Below are positions 7,339 to 15,989 of a stretch of 35,735 nt of DNA, in pieces. The translations under genes were made by a program, and so were the position numbers. The notes beneath the pieces were generated by a model that saw nothing but the letters and a program-made list of their open reading frames with translations, was not told the origin of the DNA and searched no databases. Numbering within the stretch: the first letter of the stretch is position 1; every line of letters starts with the position of its first letter. Source of the stretch: Candidatus Gastranaerophilales bacterium (GTDB taxonomy: Bacteria; Cyanobacteriota; Vampirovibrionia; Gastranaerophilales; Gastranaerophilaceae); NCBI GenBank assembly GCA_910587375.1, contig CAJULR010000005.1, forward strand, positions 1-35,735. Reading direction: 5' to 3'.

Positions 7339-7689
7339 CTATATTTGCGTTTGAGAACTTGGAGCAGGATTTTCAACCACAACACCGCTTTCTTTAAGTG
7401 CTGTTATAAAATTATCCGCAGCCATTTTTTGAACCTCTTGCGGCACAACCCTTAAAAGCTCCACGGTTTTTGAAAGAACAGGGTCATGGTCATACCATCT
7501 GTTTCCTAAAATCATAGGTTTAACCATCTCATAAAACCTGTCCACAGCGTCTTTTGAAACCTGCTCTTCAACCTTTTTCAAGAAACATTCGGCCTGCGCC
7601 CTTAATTCATTCGGGTATGATTTCAAAAGCTCAATTACCTGCATTAACAAAGGGTCATGATCATACCATCTTTTATATGTACCTGCCAT
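7339..7689 (-). CDS. Small protein with two RWYDHDP repeats, function unknown
   Basis: The 116-residue soluble protein is built from two copies of a ~36-residue unit at about residues 7-42 and 64-99. Each begins RWYDHDP and continues with L(K/R)..P.E(L/V) and a helical tail. The invariant RWYDHDP suggests a structural or ligand-binding turn capping each helical unit. The repeat is also visible in DNA: 19 of 20 bases match between 7481-7500 and 7652-7671. The rest of the units has diverged, pointing to an old duplication under constraint. The ribosome binding site AAAGGA precedes the ATG. The gene follows murA by 22 bases on the same strand and is probably co-transcribed. I do not recognise the family. 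Confidence 0.75.
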   Translation of the reverse strand: MAGTYKRWYDHDPLLMQVIELLKSYPNELRAQAECFLKKVEEQVSKDAVDRFYEMVKPMILGNRWYDHDPVLSKTVELLRVVPQEVQKMAADNFITALKESGVVVENPAPSSQTQI

Positions 7690-7711
7690 AATGTCCTTTC
7701 AATTTATAATT

Positions 7712-9043
7712 CTATTTTGAATGAACAACCTCATTATTGTCAAGCGCTTCATAATCCTTTGTGTCATACGGCACTCTTTGAACATTTACGCCAAGCCCCT
7801 GGAGCTTTTGGGTAAACTTTTCGTACCCTCTGTCAATGTGGTGCAGATTCTTTACTTCGCTTTCCCCTTTTGCCATAATAGCGGCAACAACAAGAGCAGC
7901 GCCCGCTCTTAAATCTGTAGACTGGACCGTAGTGCCCACAAGGGTTTCAACCCCTTTTATAATTGCATGGTTTTTAGATTGCCTTATGTTTGCACCCATC
8001 CTCCAAAGCTCTGAGATGTGCATAAATCTGTTTTCATAAAGACTTTCCGTTACAACGCTCACGCCATTTGCGGTGGATAAAAGTGTCATTGCAAGGGCTT
8101 GCAAATCTGTCGGAAAGCCCGGGTATGGCTGGGTTATAAAATTCATCGCTTCAAGCCTTTTATCTGTTGAAACTTCCATAACATTAGGTTCAACAAGCCT
8201 TATTTTTGCACCCATCTCTAAAAGCTTTCCTGTGAAAATAGTCAGATGATTTGGATACACATTTCTTATAATTGCCTTTCCGCGGGAAGCCAAAATTGCA
8301 GACATAAATGTCCCGGCTTCAATCCTATCCGGGATTGTGGCATATTCAACACCGTGCAAATCGCTTTGCTTAACGCCTTTTACGATAATCTCGCTTGTGC
8401 CAGCACCTTCAATATTTGCACCCATTGCAACCAAAAAGTTTGCAAGGTCAACAATTTCGGGCTCCTGTGCCGCGTTTTGAATTCTCGTTGTGCCTTCGGC
8501 CAAAACTGACGCCATCATTATGTTTTCCGTCGCACCAACAGAAGGGATATCAAAGCAAATATCATCACCCACAAGCCTTGTCGCCTTAGCATGAACATAT
8601 CCGTTGTCGAGTTTACATTCACATCCTAAAGCCTGTAGGCCTTTAATATGAAAGTTCACACGCCTTTCGCCTATCTGACAGCCACCAGGAAGCGCAACAT
8701 ACGCCTCTTTCATTCTGCCAACAAGCGGGCCTAAAACAACAAACGACGCTCTCATTCTTGACACAAAAGCGTCTGAAGCACGAACACTTGTTAAATTTCT
8801 CGCGTCAATCGTTAAAAACTTTTCTTCTTTATTATACGCAACCTTTGCGCCGAGTTCTTTTAGAACATCGAGCATTATTTCAACATCAGATAATTCAGGA
8901 ACGTTTCTTATAACAGAAATGTCTTCACACAAAAGAGCAGCCGCCATGAGTTTTAAAACAGCATTCTTTGCGCCGCCAACAGCAACTTCGCCCCGAAGAG
9001 GGTTTCCGCCCTGAATAATTAATTTTTCCTGTACTTTTGCCAT
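7712..9043 (-). CDS. murA: UDP-N-acetylglucosamine 1-carboxyvinyltransferase
   Basis: MurA catalyses the first committed step of peptidoglycan synthesis, adding enolpyruvate from phosphoenolpyruvate to UDP-GlcNAc in the cytosol. From the ATG at 9043 the protein has 443 residues, a little above the usual ~420 because of a C-terminal tail. The PEP-binding Lys-Asn is at 26-27 (GGAKNAVLKL). The catalytic Cys is at 122 (PGGCQIGERR), so it is the Cys form sensitive in principle to fosfomycin, not the Asp form. DRIEAGTFMSA and GYPGFPTDLQ are also conserved. An upstream in-frame TTG at 9061 exists, but the ATG is closer to the family N-terminus. It lies about 110 bases after murE, a gap large enough for its own promoter. 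Confidence 0.97.
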   Translation of the reverse strand: MAKVQEKLIIQGGNPLRGEVAVGGAKNAVLKLMAAALLCEDISVIRNVPELSDVEIMLDVLKELGAKVAYNKEEKFLTIDARNLTSVRASDAFVSRMRASFVVLGPLVGRMKEAYVALPGGCQIGERRVNFHIKGLQALGCECKLDNGYVHAKATRLVGDDICFDIPSVGATENIMMASVLAEGTTRIQNAAQEPEIVDLANFLVAMGANIEGAGTSEIIVKGVKQSDLHGVEYATIPDRIEAGTFMSAILASRGKAIIRNVYPNHLTIFTGKLLEMGAKIRLVEPNVMEVSTDKRLEAMNFITQPYPGFPTDLQALAMTLLSTANGVSVVTESLYENRFMHISELWRMGANIRQSKNHAIIKGVETLVGTTVQSTDLRAGAALVVAAIMAKGESEVKNLHHIDRGYEKFTQKLQGLGVNVQRVPYDTKDYEALDNNEVVHSK

Positions 9044-9156
9044 ATTGTTAATAACATTCAACTTAAAACTGTCTGAATACTATTGTAATACAAGAATGAA
9101 TTAATTGACAGTAATTTAAATAATGTAAATTTTGGGCAGTTCGATATTACAAATGC

Positions 9157-10632
9157 CTATTTTACGACATTAGCAGGCGCAAACACCTTTTGCACTTCTT
9201 CTCTGTCGTCAAAATGGATTGTTCTGTCCGATAAGATTTGATAATCCTCATGCCCTTTTCCTGCAACAATTACAACATCATTGCTGCTTGAAATCTTAGA
9301 CAAAAGTTCAATTGCAAGGTGACGGTCGGGCTCAACAAAAACTGTTTTAGGATTAATCAATTTTAACCCGGAAAGAATGTCTGTAATAATTTGCTGCGGG
9401 TCTTCAGAGCGCGGATTATCAGACGTTATAACAATTTTATCAGAAAGCGCTTGTGCAATTTTCCCCATTTTTGGCCTTTTTGTGGCGTCTCTGTCCCCGC
9501 CGCAGCCAAAAAGACAAATCAAATTGCCATTTTTAGGGGTTAATTCGCGCGCCGCACGCAAAATATTTTCTAAACCATCCGGCGTATGTGCATAATCTAC
9601 AATCACCATCGGGTCTGAATTTACAATTTCAAAACGCCCTGCGACAGATTTTGTGTTTTCAAGAGCATTTTTACAAGTTTTCATGCTAATTCCAAGAGAA
9701 ATACCAGTCCCTATTGCAGCAAGAGCATTATACACACTAAACATTCCGTTTAAGTGGAGTTTAATTTCTTCACTCTCATCCCCGCAAACACAGGTGAAAT
9801 TCACCCCGCGGGAAGTAAATTCAATATTTTTTGCCATAAGTTTTGAATTTTTCTTCACGCCATAGGTTAAAATATTTACCCTATCCGGCACTTCTTCAAG
9901 AAACCTGTCCGCCCACTTATCATCATTATTTATAACAACAAAAGCACCTTTTTCAAGCCCTGAAAAAAGCTTTGCCTTTGCCTTGAAATAATTTTCCATT
10001 GTAATATGGAAATCAAGATGGTCCTGGGTTAAATTTGTAAGTACGGCGCCGGAGAACCTGCACCCTCTAACTCTTGATTGTTCAAGCGCATGGGAGCTTA
10101 CTTCTGTTACAACATTTAAAATATCTTTCTTTAAAATCTTGGATAAAGTTTTTTGCAATTCAGGCGCCTGCGGAGTAGTATGTTTTGCTTCAAGATAGTC
10201 ATCAGACGATGATAATTTATACCCCAAAGTCCCGATTAAAGCGCATTTTTTTTGGTCTTCTTCAATAATTTTTTGCACAAGATGAGTCACCGTTGTTTTG
10301 CCGTTTGTCCCCGTGACACCTACTAAATTCAGCTCATATGAAGGGTTATGATAAAAGCAGCATGCTAAATCCGCAATTTTTTGCTGGCATGATTTTACGA
10401 CAAGCTGCGGAATTTCAATATTCAAAGGCCTTTCAACCATTAAAGCCACAGCACCCTTTTCAAAAGCCATCTGCGCAAACTCATGCCCATCCACGTGTTC
10501 GCCTTTTAGGCAGACAAAAATTTCATGGCTGTTTATTGTCTTTGAATTGTATGAAACACCTTTAATATCAACGTCTTTATAATTTAACACCTCATCCGGT
10601 TCAATTGCTTTAATTATTTTGCCAAGTTCCAT
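9157..10632 (-). CDS. murE: UDP-MurNAc-L-Ala-D-Glu: meso-diaminopimelate ligase
   Basis: MurE adds the third amino acid to the cytosolic peptidoglycan precursor. The 491-residue protein has the Mur ligase P-loop GTNGKTT at about 108-114, TEVSSHAL and LTNLTQDHLDFH in the central domain, VDYAHTPDGL, and FGCGGDRDATKRP. The motif DNPRSEDP near residue 400 is the signature of enzymes that use meso-diaminopimelate rather than lysine, indicating an m-DAP-type cell wall. The start is set at ATG 10632 because GAGGGAGAGG lies just upstream of it. An ATG at 10650, adding six residues, has no such site. It follows ftsI in the division cluster. Confidence 0.97.
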   Translation of the reverse strand: MELGKIIKAIEPDEVLNYKDVDIKGVSYNSKTINSHEIFVCLKGEHVDGHEFAQMAFEKGAVALMVERPLNIEIPQLVVKSCQQKIADLACCFYHNPSYELNLVGVTGTNGKTTVTHLVQKIIEEDQKKCALIGTLGYKLSSSDDYLEAKHTTPQAPELQKTLSKILKKDILNVVTEVSSHALEQSRVRGCRFSGAVLTNLTQDHLDFHITMENYFKAKAKLFSGLEKGAFVVINNDDKWADRFLEEVPDRVNILTYGVKKNSKLMAKNIEFTSRGVNFTCVCGDESEEIKLHLNGMFSVYNALAAIGTGISLGISMKTCKNALENTKSVAGRFEIVNSDPMVIVDYAHTPDGLENILRAARELTPKNGNLICLFGCGGDRDATKRPKMGKIAQALSDKIVITSDNPRSEDPQQIITDILSGLKLINPKTVFVEPDRHLAIELLSKISSSNDVVIVAGKGHEDYQILSDRTIHFDDREEVQKVFAPANVVK

Positions 10633-10739
10633 AGCCTCTCCCTCGTGCATATTTCAAGAAATATTTAATAATATTCTAAACCCAAAAAAGAAATTTGTTA
10701 AATTCTTGATAAAAGTACATATTTTCTTGATGTTTACCC

Positions 10740-12452
10740 TTAGTTTTCAGTTTTAATGGGTTGATTTCTATCAGGATTTAGGTTCATAATCCTTGCAAGT
10801 TCTGTTGAAATGTCTTTAAAAATAGGTGCAGCAACGGTTGAACCCCAAACATCGCCCTTTGCGCTGTCGATTACAATATATATCAAAATTTTAGGGTCTG
10901 ACGCAGGCAAATATCCTACCATTGAAGTGTACATTTTGTTTGTATACCCGACACCATCATCCTTTGGACGCCTTGAAGTACCTGTCTTTGCGGCCAGCCT
11001 GAAATCTTTCATTTTTGCAATAGATTTACTTCTGTCGATTGATTCAACCAAAATGTCGGTCAAATCTTTTGACATCTCCGGAGTCATAATTCTTCTTCTT
11101 ATGATTTTTTCTTCCGCTTCTTTTGGTGAATACTTTATAATATGCGGCGTCACCCATTCTCCGCCGTTTGCAATAGCAGAAACAGCCGCAGCCATTTGAA
11201 TTGCGGTAACAGACGTTCCATAACCATATCCCATTGAGCCATGCGTTGCGCTGTCCCAATTTTTAGGCTTCGGCAAAATCCCTGCAGATTCACCAGGGAG
11301 GTCAATTCCTGTTTTTTGGCCGAAATTAAACATTTCAAGCGTGTCGTAAAACTCCTGGTCATCCATCTTTTGGGCAACCTTAACACTGGCTACGTTACTT
11401 GAATGTTGAAAAAGATATACAAGGTCAATGAGCCCGGGGGCCTTATCTTCCTCGTAGTCGTGGTTTTGAATTTCCCACCAGCCGATTTTAATTTTACCTG
11501 TATCTAAAATTTTTGTATTTTTGTTAATCTTGCCGTTGATAAAAGCTGAGGCCACAGTGATGATTTTAAACGTAGAGCCCGGAGGGTAAACATCCGTCAA
11601 CGCCCAGTTTTTCATCTCAAGCAAGGAATATTTTCTGTAATTATTGGGGTCATAATAAGGATATACGGCCATAGCAAGGATTTCACCGGTTTTTGGATCC
11701 ATTGCAATTACTGCACCACGAAGGGCATAAGTTTTTTGAATAGCCCTGTACAAGTGCTTTTCGCAAACATGCTGCACAGCTGAATCTATAGTTAGAGAAA
11801 GGGTTTTACCCTTAATCGGGGCAGAAACAGCCTCCGGGTTTGTTGTAAGATTGTAAATTAAATCTCCATTTGGCGTCTTCTCATAAGTTATTGATTTATC
11901 AAAATATTCAAGATAATCCTTTGCAATATATTCAACCCCGGCCGCAACATCAGCGTCTGAATTGTAATACCCTAAAACGTGTGCCGCAAGGCTTCCTTGA
12001 GGATATGCCCTTTTATTTTTAACTTCAAGAGAAACTTCCCTCAATTTCAGTGCCCTTATGGCGTCTGCCGTTTTTCTTGGAATGCCTTTTTTTATAAGGA
12101 TAACACTGTCGTTTGATGAGAGCATACTCTTAAGTTTTGCCCTGTCGCCTCCAACATATGGATAAAGCTTATCTGTAAGCTCATCAGGAGTGTAATCGTA
12201 ATACTTTGGGTGTGCGTACAAATCAAACGAAGTTTCATCGACAGCAAGCTTAAACCCGTTCCTATCAAGGATTTCGCCTCTTAAGACAAAAAGCTTTGAA
12301 GCCCTTTGGGTTTTGGCCCTTTCTTTGTAATGCCTTACATCAAAGATTTGAAGTAAGAAAAGATAAAGCAAAAAGAGCACGATAAAAGCAAGGAAGCAAA
12401 ACTGCAAACAGCCGACTCTTTTATCAAAATCTCTGTATTTGTCTTTTTCCAA
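10740..12452 (-). CDS. ftsI: Septal peptidoglycan transpeptidase (PBP2/FtsI class B)
   Basis: This class B penicillin-binding protein cross-links septal peptidoglycan on the outer face of the inner membrane. A single membrane anchor lies at about residues 15-37. A pedestal domain follows, then the transpeptidase with STFK at about 293-296 (catalytic Ser), SSN near 350 (HSSNVASVKVA) and KTGT near 490 (AAKTGTSRRP). At 570 residues and without PASTA domains it fits FtsI. Start choice: the sequence GGGGGA sits eight bases before a TTG at 12452 and only two before a TTG at 12458, so 12452 is preferred. Its position after rsmH-ftsL is the classical one. Confidence 0.93.
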   Translation of the reverse strand: MEKDKYRDFDKRVGCLQFCFLAFIVLFLLYLFLLQIFDVRHYKERAKTQRASKLFVLRGEILDRNGFKLAVDETSFDLYAHPKYYDYTPDELTDKLYPYVGGDRAKLKSMLSSNDSVILIKKGIPRKTADAIRALKLREVSLEVKNKRAYPQGSLAAHVLGYYNSDADVAAGVEYIAKDYLEYFDKSITYEKTPNGDLIYNLTTNPEAVSAPIKGKTLSLTIDSAVQHVCEKHLYRAIQKTYALRGAVIAMDPKTGEILAMAVYPYYDPNNYRKYSLLEMKNWALTDVYPPGSTFKIITVASAFINGKINKNTKILDTGKIKIGWWEIQNHDYEEDKAPGLIDLVYLFQHSSNVASVKVAQKMDDQEFYDTLEMFNFGQKTGIDLPGESAGILPKPKNWDSATHGSMGYGYGTSVTAIQMAAAVSAIANGGEWVTPHIIKYSPKEAEEKIIRRRIMTPEMSKDLTDILVESIDRSKSIAKMKDFRLAAKTGTSRRPKDDGVGYTNKMYTSMVGYLPASDPKILIYIVIDSAKGDVWGSTVAAPIFKDISTELARIMNLNPDRNQPIKTEN

Positions 12453-12480
12453 AACCAAATTCCCCCAAAAAACAAAAGCT

Positions 12481-13074
12481 TTAGTAGCCCATAGACCAAC
12501 CGGGAACAGGGGAAACGTTTTTATTTTCTAAATCCACATTTGGAAGGTTTGCGGCAGAAAGCTCTATAACTTGCTTTGCCGTTTGAAGAATTTTAGTTCT
12601 TGTCACTTGTTTATCAACATTTGAGAATGATTGAAGAATATCGAGCCTGTGCTGCATATCCTCATTATCATAGTTTATAGCAAGAGTTTCTTTTCTAATT
12701 TGGTTTAATTGAATTTCGCCATTAATTACAAAGTAATAGCTAACCAGACACACCATAACAAGGAGTGCCAATATACCGCATAAAAAGTTGTTAATTCTCG
12801 CTATTACCATTTCTTTATAGGATTTTTCCTGTACAAAGTATCCGCTTATTATCTGATTTTGATTTTGCGGAGCGCCCTGGTCTGCTTCTTTTTTGGGCTG
12901 TGCTTTGGCTTTGGAATTCTTATTATCTTTAATTGGGGATGAAATTGGAGAAGATAAAGAGGATTTCACGCCGGAGTTAAACCCGAGCGCTCTGCCAGCA
13001 GCATATGGCCTTCCAGCCTCGTTTGCCGCTGCATTATTTTGAATATTGCTGTTTTTAAATGTCAACAGACTCAA
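12481..13074 (-). CDS. ftsL: FtsL-like cell division protein
   Basis: The identification rests on position and architecture. The gene lies between rsmH and ftsI. The 197-residue protein has one hydrophobic membrane segment at about 112-130 (ICGILALLVMVCLVSYYFV, roughly) followed by a ~50-residue coiled-coil stretch with regular Leu/Ile spacing. It thus has the bitopic topology of FtsL, which forms a complex with FtsQ and FtsB to activate septal synthesis. Unlike compact FtsL proteins of about 120 residues, it has a ~110-residue cytoplasmic N-terminus rich in Asn, Ser, Ala, Pro, Lys and Gln that looks disordered. It starts with a TTG that overlaps the rsmH stop codon (TTGA), preceded by GGGAGAG, so translation is coupled. 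Confidence 0.75.
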   Translation of the reverse strand: MSLLTFKNSNIQNNAAANEAGRPYAAGRALGFNSGVKSSLSSPISSPIKDNKNSKAKAQPKKEADQGAPQNQNQIISGYFVQEKSYKEMVIARINNFLCGILALLVMVCLVSYYFVINGEIQLNQIRKETLAINYDNEDMQHRLDILQSFSNVDKQVTRTKILQTAKQVIELSAANLPNVDLENKNVSPVPGWSMGY

Positions 13075-14093
13075 ATCTTCTCTCCCTTTGCCGCTACCCT
13101 CTTTGCAACTCTTAATTTAGCGCTTCTTGAGGGTGGATTTTCCTTGATTTCATTCTCTGAAGCCATAATTGGCTTCTTTGTAATGATTTCAAGCAGTTTT
13201 CCTTCACATTCACATTTTGGTTTTGTTCTATCACATCTGCACTCCAGTGCAAAATTTTTGAATGCTCTCTTGGTTAATCTGTCTTCAAGAGAATGGAAAC
13301 TTATAACACTAATTATAGCACCAGCATTTAATAATGTAACCACTTCATTCAATGTATTTTCAAAATTTAACAACTCGGAATTTACTTCAATCCGCAAAGC
13401 CTGGAATACTCTTGTTGCAGGGTGAATTTTTGATTTTATTTTTGGTGTAACATTTACAATTAATTCACTCAATTGTGAAGTTGTATTAAGCGGGCGATTT
13501 TCAACAATTGCCCTTGCAATCCTTTTGGAGAAACGTTCTTCGCCATATTCAGAAAAAATTCTGACAAGTTCATCTTCTTTATATTTATTTACAACATCCC
13601 ATGCTGAAAATTCCTGTTCCTGATTAAAGCGCATATCAAGCTTTGCTTCTTTTGTAAAGCTAAACCCGCGCTCTGCTTTAGTAAGCTGGTGATAAGAAGC
13701 GCCAAGGTCAAAAATTATTCCGCCCGTAATCTTTTCTATACCAAGTTTTTCAAGATTTTCTTTAATATTTGCATAAGAATCATTTACAATCGTAACATTT
13801 TTAAATGATTCAAGCTTTTTTTGAGCAGCTTTTATAGCGTCTGTATCAACATCAAAAGAAATTAACCTTCCCTTATTAGAAAGCCTTGAAGCAATAAGCG
13901 CACTGTGGCCACCGCCGCCAAGAGTTGCGTCCACAAAAATTTTGTCTGAATTTTCAGGCACACAAAGTGCATCCACCGCTTCATTCAACATTACAGTGTA
14001 GTGCTTAAAATCAGCAGAAGGCTCTAAACCAAGCGCTAAAAGAGGCTCCTTATAACCATCTCTCTCTATTTTTGCTTTCGGGGAAGTATCCAT
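13071..14093 (-). CDS. rsmH: 16S rRNA (cytosine1402-N4)-methyltransferase
   Basis: RsmH (MraW) methylates N4 of C1402 in the decoding site of 16S rRNA using S-adenosylmethionine. The 340-residue protein shows HYTVMLNEAVDAL, the SAM-binding FVDATLGGGGHS at about 53-64, FDLGASYHQL, RGFSF, LDMRFNQ, FSEYGEERFSKRIARAI, ATRVFQALRIEVN and ISFHSLEDRLTKRAF, which are diagnostic. A Cys cluster near residue 292 (CRCDRTKPKCEC) is a likely metal-binding knuckle. The gene opens the division cluster, but no mraZ precedes it. The ATG has no Shine-Dalgarno sequence and TATCAT ends seven bases upstream. Confidence 0.97.
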   Translation of the reverse strand: MDTSPKAKIERDGYKEPLLALGLEPSADFKHYTVMLNEAVDALCVPENSDKIFVDATLGGGGHSALIASRLSNKGRLISFDVDTDAIKAAQKKLESFKNVTIVNDSYANIKENLEKLGIEKITGGIIFDLGASYHQLTKAERGFSFTKEAKLDMRFNQEQEFSAWDVVNKYKEDELVRIFSEYGEERFSKRIARAIVENRPLNTTSQLSELIVNVTPKIKSKIHPATRVFQALRIEVNSELLNFENTLNEVVTLLNAGAIISVISFHSLEDRLTKRAFKNFALECRCDRTKPKCECEGKLLEIITKKPIMASENEIKENPPSRSAKLRVAKRVAAKGEKI

Positions 14094-14100
14094 AATTTTT

Positions 14101-14106
14101 ATGATA
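14101..14106 (-). promoter_or_regulatory. -10-like box before rsmH, leaderless arrangement
   Basis: TATCAT on the minus strand (five of six consensus bases) is separated by seven bases from the ATG at 14093. The predicted transcription start falls within one base of the start codon. This would be the promoter of rsmH-ftsL-ftsI. Confidence 0.4.
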
Positions 14107-14140
14107 CAACAAACAACCTTCTCAAAAACAAAATGTAAAG

Positions 14141-14830
14141 TTAATTAAAAAATCTGTAGTAAAAAAGCGCCCGAATTGCCATAAGGCCGTCTTTATAGGT
14201 AATTTTCTTACCTTCTTCATAGCTTCTTGCATTATACTTTATAGGTAATTCTTTAATTTTTGCACCTTTTTTTACAAGTTTTGCGGTTATTTCAGGCTCA
14301 AGGTCAAACTTTCTTGAATTTATCTTCATATCCTGCACAAATTCACGCTTCATAGCCTTATAGCAAGTTTCCATATCCGTAAGCTTTGTGCCGTATAAAA
14401 GATTTGTTAAAAATGTTAAAAACTTATTTGCAACATAGCTTAAGAACATAAAATCCTTAAAGGGGGTGCCCAAAAACCTGGAACCATAAGCAACATCTGC
14501 TTCGCCATCTATTATAAGTTTTAATAGGGGCGCGTAGTCTGAAGGATTATATTCAAGGTCGGCGTCTTGGATAATTACAATATCGCCTTTGGCATTTTGA
14601 AACCCTTCATACACGGCAGAGCCTTTTCCGCCGTTTTTTTCTTTATACACAACCGTGTATTTTTCTTCGTATTTTTTTAATATATCTCTGGTGGAATCAG
14701 TGGAACAATCATCGACAATGATAAAGTTTTTGTTTAAACCGCAAAAATCCGTATTCTCCAATATTTCAAGAATATTTTCAAGCGTCTTTTCTTCGTTATA
14801 AACTGGAATTATTATATCTACGGTTTGCAA
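14141..14830 (-). CDS. Family 2 glycosyltransferase, dolichol-phosphate mannosyltransferase type
   Basis: The 229-residue GT-A fold enzyme has VDIIIPVYNEEKTL at the N-terminus, the nucleotide-binding IIVDDCSTDST, the GGKGSAVYEGF block, the metal-binding DADLEY (QDADLEYNPSD) and the acceptor-side YGSRFLG. These are typical of DPM1/GtrB-like enzymes that load a sugar from a nucleotide donor onto a polyprenyl phosphate. It lacks the C-terminal membrane helices found in GtrB or ArnC, so it is a short cytosolic or peripheral form. The start is a TTG supported by AAGGA nine bases upstream. It lies between a TadE-like gene and rsmH on the same strand. The sugar cannot be determined. Confidence 0.88.
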   Translation of the reverse strand: MQTVDIIIPVYNEEKTLENILEILENTDFCGLNKNFIIVDDCSTDSTRDILKKYEEKYTVVYKEKNGGKGSAVYEGFQNAKGDIVIIQDADLEYNPSDYAPLLKLIIDGEADVAYGSRFLGTPFKDFMFLSYVANKFLTFLTNLLYGTKLTDMETCYKAMKREFVQDMKINSRKFDLEPEITAKLVKKGAKIKELPIKYNARSYEEGKKITYKDGLMAIRALFYYRFFN

Positions 14831-14964
14831 TTTAAGAGTTCCTTTTTAAAATGTTACATTCTAAAAGATATCAGACAAAAAGCAAGGGTGGCAATTAAAT
14901 TAATTTTCTTAACAAAAGCCCTGAAAGACTTAGCAAACCAAAAGGCAAGGTATTTATATTTAAA

Positions 14965-15492
14965 CTAAAATTTTGGCGTCTGAACACTTGATAAGCTTGA
15001 AACTTTTTTACCTGTTTTAAAGATAAAAAGCCCCCTGTATAGATATTCGCTTCTTGTAACAAAGCCTTCATTTGTCGTATTGCAGATGATTTCAACCCTT
15101 AAAACCTTGTTCCCAAAGAGCGCTTTATCAGATTCAATTCTTGCAATGTCTTTAGCGTTTTTCTTATAGCTGAATTCAAGGCCTTTTTCTAAGTATTTGC
15201 CAGCCCTTGATTCAACCAAATCTAAAATGTCTGAATTATAAGAAGAACAAATATTTGAATCTTTAAAAAGAACAATATTTGCATTTATCTCGTCATTAAA
15301 AGTCTGCACGCTGTGAAGAGTTTGAAGATACATTGCAAATTCCAAAATAAAAAATGCTGCAAAAATCGTCAAAACAGAAGCTATACAAAATTCTATAATG
15401 CTTTGCCCCTTGCTTTGCCCGGCCAGGCTTTTGTGCCTCATTTCAGACACCCGGGATATTTTGGACACCCTGTGTATTTTTACCCTTAACAA
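14965..15492 (-). CDS. TadE-like pseudopilin
   Basis: The protein has a short basic leader ending in KGQSIIEFCIASVLTIF, about 30-45 residues in. This is the pattern of TadE/TadG and type IV-like pseudopilins: a charged leader, Glu soon after the processing region, then a ~22-residue hydrophobic helix. The remaining ~115 residues would be periplasmic or extracellular, with two cysteines (CSSYNSD and EIICNTT) able to form a disulfide. No tad secretion ATPase, platform protein or prepilin peptidase is in the window, so it is an orphan here. The start is uncertain: TTG 15492 is eight bases after GAGAG, while an in-frame GTG at 15501 is closer to it. It follows the unknown gene by a few bases and is likely translationally coupled. 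Confidence 0.72.
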   Translation of the reverse strand: MLRVKIHRVSKISRVSEMRHKSLAGQSKGQSIIEFCIASVLTIFAAFFILEFAMYLQTLHSVQTFNDEINANIVLFKDSNICSSYNSDILDLVESRAGKYLEKGLEFSYKKNAKDIARIESDKALFGNKVLRVEIICNTTNEGFVTRSEYLYRGLFIFKTGKKVSSLSSVQTPKF

Positions 15493-15508
15493 ATTTAACA
15501 CTCTCTTT

Positions 15509-15985
15509 TTAAATATTTATGAATTTTTTAAGCCTTGCAATAACCGTATCTTTATTTATTTCAGGATATACAAGGGTTTCTTTATAAAAACTATTATACT
15601 CTTTTATTATATTTATTGGAATATCTTCCCCTTTTTGCAAAAGTTCCGCTATGTATAAAATAAAATCGTCCTGCTCTTCTTTATACAGAGGGTCTTTCGC
15701 CCTTATGTCTTCATCCGCCTCTAAATGCACCAAAATATGAAAACAAACATTAACGCTTTCATCCACCGTGTTTTTTGGAAAATTCGATACCACTTCAAGC
15801 ACGGTCTTATTCCCCAAAAGCACGTCAAATAGAATGCTTGAAACCTTGTGCCGGAGCTCGATAATTTCTTCCCTCGTAGGACCAAGCTTCTTCTTTTCGG
15901 GTTTTGTGTAAAGAAAATCGTTCAGCCTTTGGACTATACCTCTCCAAACACTTAGTGCACCGGAAAAATCAGGCTTTTTATTCAA
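15509..15985 (-). CDS. Hypothetical acidic helical protein
   Basis: The 158-residue soluble protein has no signal peptide, membrane segment or motif that I recognise. It is predominantly helical in appearance, with an early basic stretch (TKPEKKKLGPTREEI, about 27-41) and an acidic middle (LEADEDIRAKDPLYKEEQDD, about 88-107). It starts with TTG, supported by AAAGGTG seven bases upstream, directly after the BlaI-like gene, and is followed closely by the TadE-like gene. The tight spacing of the three genes suggests a common transcript and possibly a shared process, but I cannot propose a function. Confidence 0.68.
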   Translation of the reverse strand: MNKKPDFSGALSVWRGIVQRLNDFLYTKPEKKKLGPTREEIIELRHKVSSILFDVLLGNKTVLEVVSNFPKNTVDESVNVCFHILVHLEADEDIRAKDPLYKEEQDDFILYIAELLQKGEDIPINIIKEYNSFYKETLVYPEINKDTVIARLKKFINI

Positions 15986-15989
15986 AGCA

